A DNA stretch of 64,000 nucleotides from an uncultured Flavobacteriaceae bacterium (GCA_947494325.1 CANLUS010000007.1:1-64000), one strand, 5' to 3'. Shown: positions 8,687 through 20,233, numbered from the stretch's first letter. Program-made: numbers and translations. Notes: generated by a model from the letters alone, not told the origin.

Positions 8687-9922
8687 TTGAATTACGAGTT
8701 ATTTATAGCCAAACGAATTATCGCTGCTAAACAGGATAAAAGTAGTGTTTCGTCACCAATAATAAAAATTGCCATTGCAGCAATTGCGTTGGGCATGATC
8801 ATTATGATGATTGCTATTGCTACTGGAGTAGGATTGCAAAAAAAAATAAAAGAGAAAATATCTGGCTTTAATGGGCATGTTCAAATTTCGAACTACGAAG
8901 AGAATAATTCAAAAATCACTATTAATCCTGTTAGCTTAACCCAAGATTTCTATCCGAATTTTACGGACATTGATGGGATCAAAAATGTACAGAGCTATGC
9001 TTCTAAAGGAGGTATTATTAGAACTGATACTGATTTTGAAGGTATCGTTTTGAAAGGGGTTAATATCGATTTTGATTGGTCATTTTTTGAAACTTACTTG
9101 ACTGAAGGTTCTATATTAAACCTCAGTGATGAGATGTCTTCTGAGGTACTTATTTCAAAATTAACTGCAAATCGTTTAGAACTCAAGTTGGGGGATACCT
9201 TCAATACTTTTTTTGTAAAAAATGATCCGACCAAAGCTCCGAACGCACGAAAATTTAAGATTGTTGGTATTTTTAATTCTGGATTTAAAGAATTTGATGA
9301 GAATTATATCATCGGAGATATTAAACAAATTCAACGGTTAAATAAATGGTCGCAAGATCAAGTTGGCGGATTCGAAGTATTGCTTGACGATTTTGATGAG
9401 TTGAAAGTAAAAGGTGATCAAATTTATAGTTCAGTCCCTTCTACTTTAAATGCTGTTACGATAGCAGAGAAGTATCCTACTATTTTCGAATGGCTGAGTC
9501 TCTTTGATAATAATATCATTGTGATTATTGGTATTATGGTTTTGATCGCAGGGATAAATATGATAACAGCCTTATTGGTACTTATTCTAGAACGTACTCA
9601 GATGATAGGAATTTTAAAGGCGCTGGGCAATAGTAATTGGAGTATTCGTAAAATATTTTTGTACAATGCAGGGTATCTTATTTCAATCGGACTCTTAGTT
9701 GGAAATGTTATTGGTATAGGAATTTTATTAGCGCAGAAATATTTCGGAATTATACAGCTTAACCCAGAGACTTATTATGTAAGTCAAGCACCTGTTTATT
9801 TGAATGTTCAGTACATTTTATTGCTAAATATCGGTACGCTGCTTTTATGTTTACTGATGTTACTGGTTCCTTCTTATATAGTGAGTAAAATTAGTCCTGT
9901 AAAAGCCATAAAATTTGATTAA
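8687..9922 (+). CDS. ABC transporter permease, LolC/LolE-FtsX type
   Basis: Inner-membrane permease of 411 residues with the MacB/FtsX topology: one N-terminal membrane helix (about 25-50, rich in Ile, Ala and Met), a large periplasmic domain (about 55-265) and three C-terminal helices. The segment ILERTQMIGILKALGNSNWSIRKIF is a hallmark of the family (broken here by the membrane boundary). LolC/E proteins extract lipoproteins for LolA. No partner ATPase gene is adjacent. The start codon is TTG; no in-frame ATG exists before the conserved NYELFIAKRI start, and a -7 element 25 bp upstream supports it. Confidence 0.88.
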   Translation: MNYELFIAKRIIAAKQDKSSVSSPIIKIAIAAIALGMIIMMIAIATGVGLQKKIKEKISGFNGHVQISNYEENNSKITINPVSLTQDFYPNFTDIDGIKNVQSYASKGGIIRTDTDFEGIVLKGVNIDFDWSFFETYLTEGSILNLSDEMSSEVLISKLTANRLELKLGDTFNTFFVKNDPTKAPNARKFKIVGIFNSGFKEFDENYIIGDIKQIQRLNKWSQDQVGGFEVLLDDFDELKVKGDQIYSSVPSTLNAVTIAEKYPTIFEWLSLFDNNIIVIIGIMVLIAGINMITALLVLILERTQMIGILKALGNSNWSIRKIFLYNAGYLISIGLLVGNVIGIGILLAQKYFGIIQLNPETYYVSQAPVYLNVQYILLLNIGTLLLCLLMLLVPSYIVSKISPVKAIKFD

Positions 9923-9976
9923 ATTTGTCCTGCTTAAAATTGATATAAAAAATCCATATATAAAATAAAAACTAAC

Positions 9977-11350
9977 ATGAAGTACGATATTATAGTCTTA
10001 GGAAGTGGTCCAGGCGGATATGTAACCGCTATTAGAGCTTCACAACTAGGTTTTAAAACTGCTATTGTAGAAAAAGAAAGCCTTGGAGGCGTTTGTTTAA
10101 ACTGGGGATGCATCCCAACAAAAGCATTGTTGAAATCTGCACAGGTATTTGAATATTTAAAACATGCCGAAGATTATGGACTATCTGTAAAAGACGCTGA
10201 TAAAGATTTTGACGCGGTCGTAAAACGGAGTAGAAATGTAGCAGACGGAATGAGCAAAGGAGTTCAGTTTCTGATGAAGAAGAATAAAATCGACGTTATT
10301 GAAGGCTTTGGAAAGCTAAAAGCAGGCAAGAAAGTTGAAGTAGATGGTAAAGAATACAGTGCAGATAATATCATTATTGCTACTGGAGCGCGTTCTCGTG
10401 AGTTACCTAGTTTACCACAAGACGGAAAGAAAGTTATAGGCTACAGAGAGGCAATGACCTTACCAGAACAACCAAAGAAAATGATCGTTGTTGGTTCTGG
10501 TGCTATAGGTGTTGAGTTTGCTTATTTCTATAATTCTATGGGTACCGAAGTTACCATTGTTGAATATTTGCCAACTGTGGTGCCAGTAGAAGATGCTGAG
10601 GTATCGAAACAATTAGAAAGGAGCTTTAAAAAGAGCGGTATAAAGATAATGACATCTGCCGAAGTAACGAAAGTTGATACTTCTGGTAGTGGTGTAAAAG
10701 CAACGGTGAAGACGAAAAAAGGTGAGGAAGTATTAGAAGCCGATATCGTTTTGTCTGCGGTTGGAATTAAAACAAATATTGAAGGTATAGGTTTAGAAGA
10801 CGTAGGTATTGTTGTAGATAGAGATAAAATTCTAGTTAATGATTTCTATCAAACGAACATCCCAGGTTATTATGCTATTGGTGATGTGACTCCAGGTCAG
10901 GCTCTGGCTCATGTCGCTTCTGCAGAAGGGATTTTGTGTGTAGAGAAAATTGCTGGTCAACATGTAGAGGCGTTAGATTATGGTAATATTCCTGGATGTA
11001 CCTATTGTTCTCCAGAAATTGCCTCTGTTGGTTTAACAGAAAAACAAGCAAAGGAAAAAGGTTTTGATATCAAAGTAGGAAAGTTTCCATTTTCTGCTTC
11101 AGGTAAAGCAAGTGCTTCTGGGGCCAAAGACGGTTTTGTAAAAGTAATTTTCGATGCCAAGTATGGTGAGTGGTTAGGTTGCCATATGATAGGTGCTGGT
11201 GTAACCGATATGATCGCCGAAGCAGTGTTAGGGCGTAAGTTAGAAACAACTGGTCATGAAGTGTTAAAAGCAGTACATCCGCACCCAACTATGAGTGAGG
11301 CGGTGATGGAGGCAGTGGCTGATGCTTATGATGAAGTAATTCATCTGTAG
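9977..11350 (+). CDS. lpdA: Dihydrolipoyl dehydrogenase
   Basis: Flavoenzyme E3 that reoxidises dihydrolipoamide in 2-oxoacid dehydrogenase and glycine cleavage complexes. At 457 residues it is full length. GSGPGGYVTA (9-18) binds FAD, C40-LNWG-C45 is the redox disulfide, GSGAIGVEFA binds NAD, GDVTPGQALAHVAS contacts FAD, and HPHPTMSEA near the C-terminus carries the catalytic His. It is a single gene here, bounded by a strong terminator at 11396; the E1 and E2 genes are not in this window. lipA for lipoate synthesis lies 23 kb away. Confidence 0.97.
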   Translation: MKYDIIVLGSGPGGYVTAIRASQLGFKTAIVEKESLGGVCLNWGCIPTKALLKSAQVFEYLKHAEDYGLSVKDADKDFDAVVKRSRNVADGMSKGVQFLMKKNKIDVIEGFGKLKAGKKVEVDGKEYSADNIIIATGARSRELPSLPQDGKKVIGYREAMTLPEQPKKMIVVGSGAIGVEFAYFYNSMGTEVTIVEYLPTVVPVEDAEVSKQLERSFKKSGIKIMTSAEVTKVDTSGSGVKATVKTKKGEEVLEADIVLSAVGIKTNIEGIGLEDVGIVVDRDKILVNDFYQTNIPGYYAIGDVTPGQALAHVASAEGILCVEKIAGQHVEALDYGNIPGCTYCSPEIASVGLTEKQAKEKGFDIKVGKFPFSASGKASASGAKDGFVKVIFDAKYGEWLGCHMIGAGVTDMIAEAVLGRKLETTGHEVLKAVHPHPTMSEAVMEAVADAYDEVIHL

Positions 11351-11395
11351 CAGGGCAACTTACAGTTTTAGTTCACACATGTTAAAAAAGAGATA

Positions 11396-11428
11396 AAAAA
11401 GCCAAAGTGATAACTTTGGCTTTTTTTA
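11396..11428 (+). terminator. Terminator after lpdA
   Basis: Perfect 12-bp arms AAAAAGCCAAAG and CTTTGGCTTTTT around a 6-base loop, followed by T's. Flanking A and T runs make it usable from both strands, so it may also serve the convergent gene at 11450. Confidence 0.9.
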
Positions 11429-11449
11429 TGATCTGTTCTTACGTTTCTT

Positions 11450-11914
11450 TTAATTATTGATGAGCTGTATCTTTTCATTGACTTTATCCATAAAATTGTG
11501 CAGGAAATTAGGCACATTACTCTTCGATTGATCAATGGTCCAGTTTCTTATTACGCCATTTTTCGAATATTGAATAAATAGTCCTCCTCCATCTGCGCAA
11601 TCTGGACACCCAAAAGTAGTTTCGCTGGAAGTTAGTAGTTCATTTGGAAAAAAATCTACTAGGTCTTTTACGGCTTCGAACTTGTCATTCGTTAACTTAA
11701 TAAAGTTAAAATCGATACCTACATAATTGTCATTTGTATCTTCAAAAAGTGATGTTCCTGTTAACTTAAATGTTTCGATACATCCTTCACCACCACATTC
11801 ACCATAGAAATGACCAAAAACTAAAAAATTGGTTTCGTTTAGTTCAATTCCATCGTCACTGCTACATGAAATTACACTCATAAGAATGAGCCCAAGAAAT
11901 ACTAATTTTTTCAT
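11450..11914 (-). CDS. Hypothetical lipoprotein
   Basis: Family not recognised. The 154-residue protein has a lipoprotein signal (ILMSVISCSSDDG, Cys near residue 17). The mature part contains CGGEGCIETF and a second CPDCADGGG pair, which could bind metal or form disulfides. Flavobacteria encode many small lipoproteins with this YGECGG..GCIETFKL pattern. It is the last of a minus-strand run (DUF4386, acyltransferase-like, this gene), 62 bp after its neighbour. Confidence 0.75.
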   Translation of the reverse strand: MKKLVFLGLILMSVISCSSDDGIELNETNFLVFGHFYGECGGEGCIETFKLTGTSLFEDTNDNYVGIDFNFIKLTNDKFEAVKDLVDFFPNELLTSSETTFGCPDCADGGGLFIQYSKNGVIRNWTIDQSKSNVPNFLHNFMDKVNEKIQLINN

Positions 11915-11976
11915 ATGTTATGTTTATCATCAAGATGTGATATATGATACTTTGGTTGCGTCAAAGATTTCGATAT

Positions 11977-13053
11977 TTAATTCGATAATTTTCTTAAAAG
12001 CCATTCTAAAGGTCCCATTTTTTTATATCTGAGCCAAAACACAGCAAAAACAATACAAGATAAACTAAACAATATGGCGTAGCCAACGGAAAAGCTTATC
12101 GAGAATTCGCCAAACGATTTGTTGCTAACTAGGTCTATTAATCCCATACCAATAATGACATGCGCAACATAAAAGGTGAGTGCTAATTGTCCGGTTTTTG
12201 TTAAAGCTTTTATAAAACTATTATTTTCGAACCGTTTGGATACTAAAATGCAGATACAGATAATTGCAATAGCGATGCTAGTCCCTGAAAACATATACAA
12301 AGGCAGTGGAGGCATTGGGCTCGTACCTATAATTTGTGATAATTCTTTTATTGTATGTTCATCACCTCCAGACAATAGTGAAATGGATACTTTAGATATA
12401 AAATTTATCAGAATAAAAATGAAAAGACTAACACCTAAGGCTTTCTTGATAAAACGTGTATCGTTTAAATTTTGCCTCCCAAACCAAAGTCCGATCAACA
12501 AAAACGCCGTCCAAGGAATAACTGGATGAAATCCATTATAAAAGAGGTTTCTTAAGAAGCCTTTAAATGTCCAAAATCCGTGATAATCATAGGAGGTGAA
12601 ATCCCAACCCAGATCATAATTGAGTATGATCATTAAGATAGGGTAAATAAGAATTAGAAATAGAGCAACAAAGAGCAAATATTTAGGTTTGCTATTAATC
12701 ACTAGAAGTGTTAAAAGCATATAGATTCCATAAAAATGTAAAATATCTGCTGGCCAAATTAAAATATAGGAGAGGCCAATCACAAACAATAAGAAGGCTC
12801 TTTTGGCAATTTTGTTTTGCGATTTCCTCAGACTCTCTTTGTCATTATTTATAATAGCTGAATTGGTCATAAAGGCGATACCGATACCAGCTAATACTAC
12901 AAAAGTAGCTGCAGCTTTTCCGTCAAAAACAGCAGTAATAGACCGTAACCAATCGTTACCTTCATGTCCAAAAACCATTTTGAAATTTACAATGATCATT
13001 CCTATCACTGCCAAAGCTCTAGCTACATCAAGGCCCACTATTCTTTTTTTCAT
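11977..13053 (-). CDS. Integral membrane protein, DUF418/heparan-alpha-glucosaminide N-acetyltransferase-like
   Basis: Polytopic membrane protein of 358 residues with about ten hydrophobic segments. The N-terminus KKRIVGLDVARALAVIGM followed by a short TM and FDGKAAATFVVLAGIG is the signature shared by the YeiB/DUF418 and HGSNAT-type acyltransferase families. These are thought to move acetyl groups across the membrane to sugar acceptors, but substrates in bacteria are unknown. It starts 30 bp after the DUF4386 gene on the same strand, so co-transcription is likely. The exact family among related ones is uncertain. Confidence 0.75.
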   Translation of the reverse strand: MKKRIVGLDVARALAVIGMIIVNFKMVFGHEGNDWLRSITAVFDGKAAATFVVLAGIGIAFMTNSAIINNDKESLRKSQNKIAKRAFLLFVIGLSYILIWPADILHFYGIYMLLTLLVINSKPKYLLFVALFLILIYPILMIILNYDLGWDFTSYDYHGFWTFKGFLRNLFYNGFHPVIPWTAFLLIGLWFGRQNLNDTRFIKKALGVSLFIFILINFISKVSISLLSGGDEHTIKELSQIIGTSPMPPLPLYMFSGTSIAIAIICICILVSKRFENNSFIKALTKTGQLALTFYVAHVIIGMGLIDLVSNKSFGEFSISFSVGYAILFSLSCIVFAVFWLRYKKMGPLEWLLRKLSN

Positions 13054-13083
13054 AAGTTTTGCTCCAATATTTACGATAGTAGT

Positions 13084-13773
13084 CTATGGTATTTTTAATG
13101 CATTATATTTTTCAGTTCGAAAGCCCATCGCAAGTAAAAATCCAATAAAAACCAATAAAAAAATGCCATTTTGTATGAATAAATAGAAAGAGACTGGAAT
13201 TTCAAATAGTTGTAAGCTAGCACCTACAAAAACAATTGTTTGAGCTATGATTCCCCAAAAGGCTAGCCATTTAGGTACTAAATTGGTTTTGAATAAAAAG
13301 TAATATAGTAAAGACCCTCCAATGGCATATCCCATTAGTAAAATAAAATGCAACCAGTAATATGTTTCATAATGCATAAGTGCGAGCGTTGCATAATGTG
13401 ATGATTCAGAAGCTGTTGTGTCAACATAATTAGTGCCAACCGTAATTAAAGACCAATGTATGGCGTTACTTATTGTAACAATAGCGAAGCTCATAAATCC
13501 AATGCCTACATAGGCCATAGCCAGACGTTGACTATATTTTTTGATAATAGGATAAAAATAAATAGCAATACATACACCAATGACACTACTTAACATATCT
13601 AAACCAATGGCTAGTTTCATTTGACTTGCATTTTCAAAAACGTTAGTTAGAAATGCCAAAACATTATCTCTGGCTCCTGATAATCCTCGAATTGAAGTGC
13701 CCCAGCCTCCAGCAATGGTGGTCAGTAAAAATAAGAATCCTAAGATTCTACCTGTGTTTTTAGTGGTCTGCAT
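13084..13773 (-). CDS. DUF4386 membrane protein
   Basis: 229-residue integral membrane protein with six hydrophobic segments, starting TTKNTGRILGFLFLLTTIAGG, which is typical of DUF4386. No enzymatic motif is visible and the function is unknown. It leads a minus-strand group with the acyltransferase-like gene 30 bp downstream. Two direct copies of a 14-bp box lie just upstream (13786 and 13819), suggesting control by a dedicated DNA-binding protein. Confidence 0.82.
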   Translation of the reverse strand: MQTTKNTGRILGFLFLLTTIAGGWGTSIRGLSGARDNVLAFLTNVFENASQMKLAIGLDMLSSVIGVCIAIYFYPIIKKYSQRLAMAYVGIGFMSFAIVTISNAIHWSLITVGTNYVDTTASESSHYATLALMHYETYYWLHFILLMGYAIGGSLLYYFLFKTNLVPKWLAFWGIIAQTIVFVGASLQLFEIPVSFYLFIQNGIFLLVFIGFLLAMGFRTEKYNALKIP

Positions 13774-13785
13774 AGTGATGAATTT

Positions 13786-13832
13786 GAGTAAGTTACACTC
13801 ATTAGTAGCATGCAGGTCGAGTATGTTACACT
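13786..13832. promoter_or_regulatory. Direct-repeat operator candidate
   Basis: Two copies of GAGTAWGTTACACT at 13786-13799 and 13819-13832 differ at one base and are offset by 33 bp, about three helical turns. They end 13 bp and 46 bp upstream of the DUF4386 start. Confidence 0.5.
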
Positions 13833-13870
13833 AAAAACATGATAAAACTTAACGGCCGTTTTAAAGAGGC

Positions 13871-14842
13871 TTATTTTACCATAGATCTTTTCTTTATCAT
13901 ACCGCCCTTGGTATCTTTGATACTATTCATAATCACGAAGGCATCAGTATCTATTTTATCAATTTCGGTGCGAAATCGGGCTATTTCTAGACGTGTAAGA
14001 ATGGTATAAATAATGTCGATTTCTCTTAATTCCTGCCCTTCTTTCTTAAATCCACCTTTGCCAGAGTAAATGGTTACACCTCGGCCCATATCTTCTGTGA
14101 TCATTTGTCTAATCTTTTCACTCTCCTCAGAAATGATCGTAATACCGGTATATTCTTCAACACCTTCAATTATAAAATCTATTGTTTTGGAAGCGGCCAT
14201 ATATGTTAACATCGCGTAAAGCGCAACTTCTATAGATAGAATATAAGCCCCGAATAAAAATATAATGACGTTAAAAATGAGGATCACATCACCAATGGTA
14301 AGCCCTGTTTTTTTACTTAGAAAAATTGCCAATACCTCCGTGCCATCTATCACAGCGCCACCTCTTATTGATAGTCCAATACCTGCTCCCAAAAAGAAAC
14401 CGCCAAAAACCGCAATTAATAATTTGTCAGAAGTAATTAATGGGTAAGGAATAAAGTAGATGGCTAAAGCCAATGCAATAATTGCCAATATACTTTTAAT
14501 AGCAAACTGCTTACCAATATTTGAATATCCTAGAATTATAAAAGGTAGATTAACAATAACAACAAGAAGAGATAATGAAGAGTTGGTTACTTCAGAAATT
14601 AATAAAGAAATACCCATTGCTCCACCATCGATAAACTGATTTGGAAGTAAGAATCCTTTTAGTCCGAATCCGGCAGAAATTACTCCTAGCGCGATAAAGA
14701 AAATATCTTGAGATTTGTGAAGCAACATGACTTTTAAAAGTTTCGCTTCTTGAGCAAGTTTACGATTCTCGGTTATATCTCTATCTTTTCGAAACTTTCG
14801 TTTTGCTAAGGCTATGCTTATTTTTTTAAAAATAGATTTCAT
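13871..14842 (-). CDS. YitT-family membrane protein
   Basis: Membrane protein of the YitT (DUF161 plus DUF2179) family. After a basic cytosolic N-terminus (1-40) come five or six membrane helices (about 45-220) with the repeat-like GGAMGISLLISE and GGAVIDGTEVLAIFLS segments, and then a soluble C-terminal DUF2179 domain (about 225-323) with GRGVTIYSGKGGF. The role is unknown. A longer frame begins at 14872, but the ATG at 14842 has an AAAGGAG Shine-Dalgarno-like sequence 8 bp upstream (14851-14857) and is preferred. It is a single gene. Confidence 0.9.
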   Translation of the reverse strand: MKSIFKKISIALAKRKFRKDRDITENRKLAQEAKLLKVMLLHKSQDIFFIALGVISAGFGLKGFLLPNQFIDGGAMGISLLISEVTNSSLSLLVVIVNLPFIILGYSNIGKQFAIKSILAIIALALAIYFIPYPLITSDKLLIAVFGGFFLGAGIGLSIRGGAVIDGTEVLAIFLSKKTGLTIGDVILIFNVIIFLFGAYILSIEVALYAMLTYMAASKTIDFIIEGVEEYTGITIISEESEKIRQMITEDMGRGVTIYSGKGGFKKEGQELREIDIIYTILTRLEIARFRTEIDKIDTDAFVIMNSIKDTKGGMIKKRSMVK

Positions 14843-14949
14843 ATGATAAACTCCTTTTAGTTCAACTGGCAATCACCGTAAAATGCCAATCCTAATATAA
14901 CAGTTTTTATTCATAAATTGAATATATTGCTTTTATTAAATGTATACGT

Positions 14950-15372
14950 ATGAAGGTCTTTCAGAGAGAAATAAAACTAGAGCCACATAGCCGTGGGTTT
15001 CATGTAGTCACTAATGCTATTTTAAAAAGTATCCCAGAACTTAATAAAATAAATATAGGAATATTAAACGTGTTTATCAAACATACTTCTGCGAGCTTAA
15101 CCATTAATGAAAATGCGGATCGAACTGTTCGTGAAGATTTTGAAAGTCATATGAATGTCCTTGTACCAGAAAATGCGCCATATTATAAACATACTTATGA
15201 AGGATCTGATGATATGCCGGCACATATCAAAGCTTCCTTAATGGGTACCTCAGTACAAATACCCATTTCAAACGGAAAATTAAATCTTGGGGTTTGGCAA
15301 GGGGTTTATTTATGTGAGCATCGAGATCATGCCGCCGCGAGATCATTAGTTGTCACCCTTTTTGGTACTTGA
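14950..15372 (+). CDS. YjbQ-family protein (UPF0047)
   Basis: 140-residue cytosolic protein of the YjbQ/UPF0047 family, some members of which show thiamine phosphate synthase activity as a secondary reaction. Conserved features are HTSASLTINENAD (about 56-68), the RTVREDFESHMN stretch, DDMPAHIKASLMG, and GVWQGVYLCEHRDH near the end, which supplies the conserved His and Glu residues. The length is normal. The physiological role is unsettled. Its stop is 1 bp from the end of the convergent gene at 15374. Confidence 0.92.
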   Translation: MKVFQREIKLEPHSRGFHVVTNAILKSIPELNKINIGILNVFIKHTSASLTINENADRTVREDFESHMNVLVPENAPYYKHTYEGSDDMPAHIKASLMGTSVQIPISNGKLNLGVWQGVYLCEHRDHAAARSLVVTLFGT

Positions 15373-15373
15373 T

Positions 15374-16084
15374 CTATTTAGGGAATTGGTGAATGCGCCT
15401 GTAGGTTATTTCGATAGTTCTATTTGAATCTGATACACCTAACATTTTTAATTCATCGGAAGATACGGATACCTTCCATGTTTCGGGAATTTTCTTACCA
15501 TTGTGACTAAGGAGTGTCACTTCCGGTTTATGGCCATGCATGTGCCAATATCCCGTTGAGCGCTTACCTTGTGCTGTTCTTTCTCTGTATAAGCGATCCC
15601 ATCGAATATGTATAAAACGTTTATTGTTTGGATCTTGAATAGCGATGGTAGACTTTCCATCTTTTGTGATATCAAGTAAATCCCATAAACCAACGATGCG
15701 ATCTGCCGTACTTTTGGGCATTTGATCTGTTTTTTCTAACAGAACGGTAACAATCATACCTTCTTCTTCGCGAAGCCAAGTCATGGTATTATTTTTCAAT
15801 TCAACAGTGAAAGGGCCAAATTCATCTTTAATGCCGTTCGTTTCAGTTGCAGCATAGAGTTTCTTTTTTTTGTCGAAAGTCCAAGTGCCTTCAGCGTTTT
15901 GTAACCAACCATTACCCGATTGGTAAGAGCCGTCTTTTTGTATGTTTGTCCATTTGGCGACAGGAGTCATAGTTTGACCACCTACAAGTACTTTTTTGAT
16001 TACCCATAAACCTGAAATGTCTTGGGCATATAGAAGAGTGCACGTAAATAAAAAGAGAAATAAGCATGTGATTTTGGTTCTCAT
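15374..16084 (-). CDS. Hypothetical secreted lipocalin-like protein
   Basis: Secreted protein beginning MRTKITCLFLFLFTCTLLYA with a clear signal peptide. The mature part has two halves with similar openings, DISGLWVIKKVLVGG and RIVGLWDLLDITKDG, each followed by beta-rich sequence, so it may be two lipocalin/FABP-like barrels in tandem. The frame extends upstream to 16141, overlapping the gene before, but the ATG at 16084 fits the signal peptide. Function unknown; it follows the gene at 16134 by 49 bp. Confidence 0.72.
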   Translation of the reverse strand: MRTKITCLFLFLFTCTLLYAQDISGLWVIKKVLVGGQTMTPVAKWTNIQKDGSYQSGNGWLQNAEGTWTFDKKKKLYAATETNGIKDEFGPFTVELKNNTMTWLREEEGMIVTVLLEKTDQMPKSTADRIVGLWDLLDITKDGKSTIAIQDPNNKRFIHIRWDRLYRERTAQGKRSTGYWHMHGHKPEVTLLSHNGKKIPETWKVSVSSDELKMLGVSDSNRTIEITYRRIHQFPK

Positions 16085-16133
16085 AATTGATTGATTTAGT
16101 AATTTAATACTATCAAAAATTGAACCAAAAAAA

Positions 16134-16550
16134 CTACCCAAAGGCCAATAGATCTGGTTCTAGATATTCCTGCTTAGCACTAGTATCATTAAAAATATCC
16201 ATTTCATAATGAGTTTTTAATAAGCCAATAAAATTATCCTTTAATTGAGGGAACTCAATAATAAAACTATTAAAATCAGTAGCCTTTGCCTTTTTAGTAA
16301 AGTGATGAACTACTTTGGCCGAAGCCACTGTCAATGTTCTATTAAATTTAGTCCCGTCTCCGTACTTGTTATCGCAGTCAGCAATCTGTTTTGTAAGGTT
16401 TTTCGTGGCTTGGTCAATACCGTATTTGGTAATATGAATGTATGATAATCTCAGGTGTGCCTCGTGTGTAAATAGTACAGCTGGTACGTCACACGTGCTG
16501 AATTTATCTTCTAACTCGTCGTTGGTTAAGAGATGATGTTTTTCAGTCAT
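16134..16550 (-). CDS. Conserved hypothetical protein
   Basis: Predicted helical cytosolic protein of 138 residues with no signal peptide or membrane segment. A conserved-looking core is FTHEAHLRLSYIHITKYG (about 27-44) followed by a second His pair in KVVHHFTKK, which could be metal ligands. I have seen this FxHExHLRLAY-type pattern in hypothetical proteins of several phyla but know no function. It may share a transcript with the secreted protein downstream. Confidence 0.65.
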   Translation of the reverse strand: MTEKHHLLTNDELEDKFSTCDVPAVLFTHEAHLRLSYIHITKYGIDQATKNLTKQIADCDNKYGDGTKFNRTLTVASAKVVHHFTKKAKATDFNSFIIEFPQLKDNFIGLLKTHYEMDIFNDTSAKQEYLEPDLLAFG

Positions 16551-16724
16551 TTTAGTAGGGGTTTAATAGTACTTAAACCTTCCCATAGCATAACGAAGTT
16601 ACTTTTTAAATTGTAAAAAACAAATTTATTTTATCAACAAGGATGTTTTTTGTTTGCAAAAACGTACAATACTTGATAAAATTTTAGAAATAATTATGTA
16701 CTAATTTTTATATATTTTTACCTT

Positions 16725-17804
16725 ATGATTCATCCAAAATATATTCGATATGGTAAACAAATTCTGCCTTTTGGAATTATTTGGTTGTTATTTGCATTTA
16801 TATATACTTTATTAGAATATGGTTTATTAGGCGAACTTGAAGCCTATCCAACTACAGGTAATCCGTACAATTTTAGACAAAGCTTTTTTTTTACATTGTT
16901 ATTTAGTTTTTTTATTGGCTTGTTTCAAGGTATGATTGAGATAAGTTGGATGCGGAAGCAGTTTGAGAATAGTACTTTAGGGATGAAAATACTTCTGAAG
17001 AGTACTATTTATTTACTCCTAGGAATCGCAACTATTGTTGTCATGACAATAATCAATAACCTGTTATTTAATAGTGATGTCACGCCAATTAACGATTTAA
17101 AACTATTTATAAGTGTTTTTGCTTTTTGGAGTATTGTTATTTTTGTAACGGTTATTTCTGGTATTGCTGTGTTCTTTTCTGAAATTAGCGAATATTTTGG
17201 TGATGGCATCTTTTATAATTTTTTCTTTGGAAAGTATCATCAACCTGTCCAGGAAAAACGCATCTTTATGTTTCTCGACATGAAATCATCGACTACAATT
17301 GCTGAGGAAATAGGTCATGTTAATTATTTTGACCTTATAAAAGAATACTATGCAGATATGACTGACCCTATTGTAGAAACATTTGGAGAGGTGTATCAGT
17401 ATGTGGGTGATGAGATTGTAGTTTCTTGGTCCGCTAAAAAAGGACTCTACAAAAATAATTGCATCGTTTGTTTTGATAAGATAGCTACGATATTTGAAGC
17501 GAGAAAAGCACATTATTTGGATTTATATGGCGTGGTTCCTGAATTCAAGGCGGGTTTGCATATTGGAGAAGTAACTTCAGGAGAGATTGGCATTGTAAAA
17601 CGAGATATTATTTATACGGGAGATGTATTGAATACAACGGCTCGAATTCAAGGAAAGTGTAATGAATTTGATGCGAAGGTGTTAATTTCAGAAGAGCTCT
17701 TGAACGAACTTAGCAAAACTGAAGATTTTAATTTTGCTAAAATTGGGAAGCTCCTGTTACGAGGTAAAAAAGAAATGGTACAGTTATATAAAGCTGATTT
17801 TTAG
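16725..17804 (+). CDS. Membrane-bound class III adenylate/guanylate cyclase
   Basis: Four hydrophobic segments (about 12-150) form a membrane module, followed by a class III cyclase catalytic domain (about 180-355). The metal-binding Asp residues are visible in FLDMKSSTTIAE and YQYVGDEIVVSW, and GDVLNTTARIQ supplies the transition-state Asn and Arg. The protein is 359 residues. Substrate choice between ATP and GTP cannot be read safely. The gene stands alone, with a bidirectional terminator 100 bp downstream. No recognisable cNMP-binding effector lies in the window. Confidence 0.9.
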   Translation: MIHPKYIRYGKQILPFGIIWLLFAFIYTLLEYGLLGELEAYPTTGNPYNFRQSFFFTLLFSFFIGLFQGMIEISWMRKQFENSTLGMKILLKSTIYLLLGIATIVVMTIINNLLFNSDVTPINDLKLFISVFAFWSIVIFVTVISGIAVFFSEISEYFGDGIFYNFFFGKYHQPVQEKRIFMFLDMKSSTTIAEEIGHVNYFDLIKEYYADMTDPIVETFGEVYQYVGDEIVVSWSAKKGLYKNNCIVCFDKIATIFEARKAHYLDLYGVVPEFKAGLHIGEVTSGEIGIVKRDIIYTGDVLNTTARIQGKCNEFDAKVLISEELLNELSKTEDFNFAKIGKLLLRGKKEMVQLYKADF

Positions 17805-17903
17805 CAGGCGATTTGAGATTAAAATACCCTATAATAATAAGCAGTACAACAGATATTTTAATGAAATCACCCATTTTCGCGTTGTATGCTAGTTGACGAA
17901 ACT

Positions 17904-17942
17904 AAAAAAGCGAGCCTCGATTTTTCGAGTCTCGCTTTTTTA
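17904..17942. terminator. Bidirectional terminator between the cyclase gene and katG
   Basis: Near-perfect stem AAGCGAGCCTCGA / TCGAGTCTCGCTT with A-run before and T-run after. It can end transcripts of the convergent cyclase and katG genes. Confidence 0.9.
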
Positions 17943-17977
17943 ATAACTTTCTAACTGAAAGTAGCCGGCAAATGATG

Positions 17978-20233
<2,256 letters not shown>

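Noticed and set aside
11070-11288. Minus-strand frame within lpdA
   Set aside because: Antisense to the conserved dimerisation domain of LpdA; biased composition fits a shadow frame.
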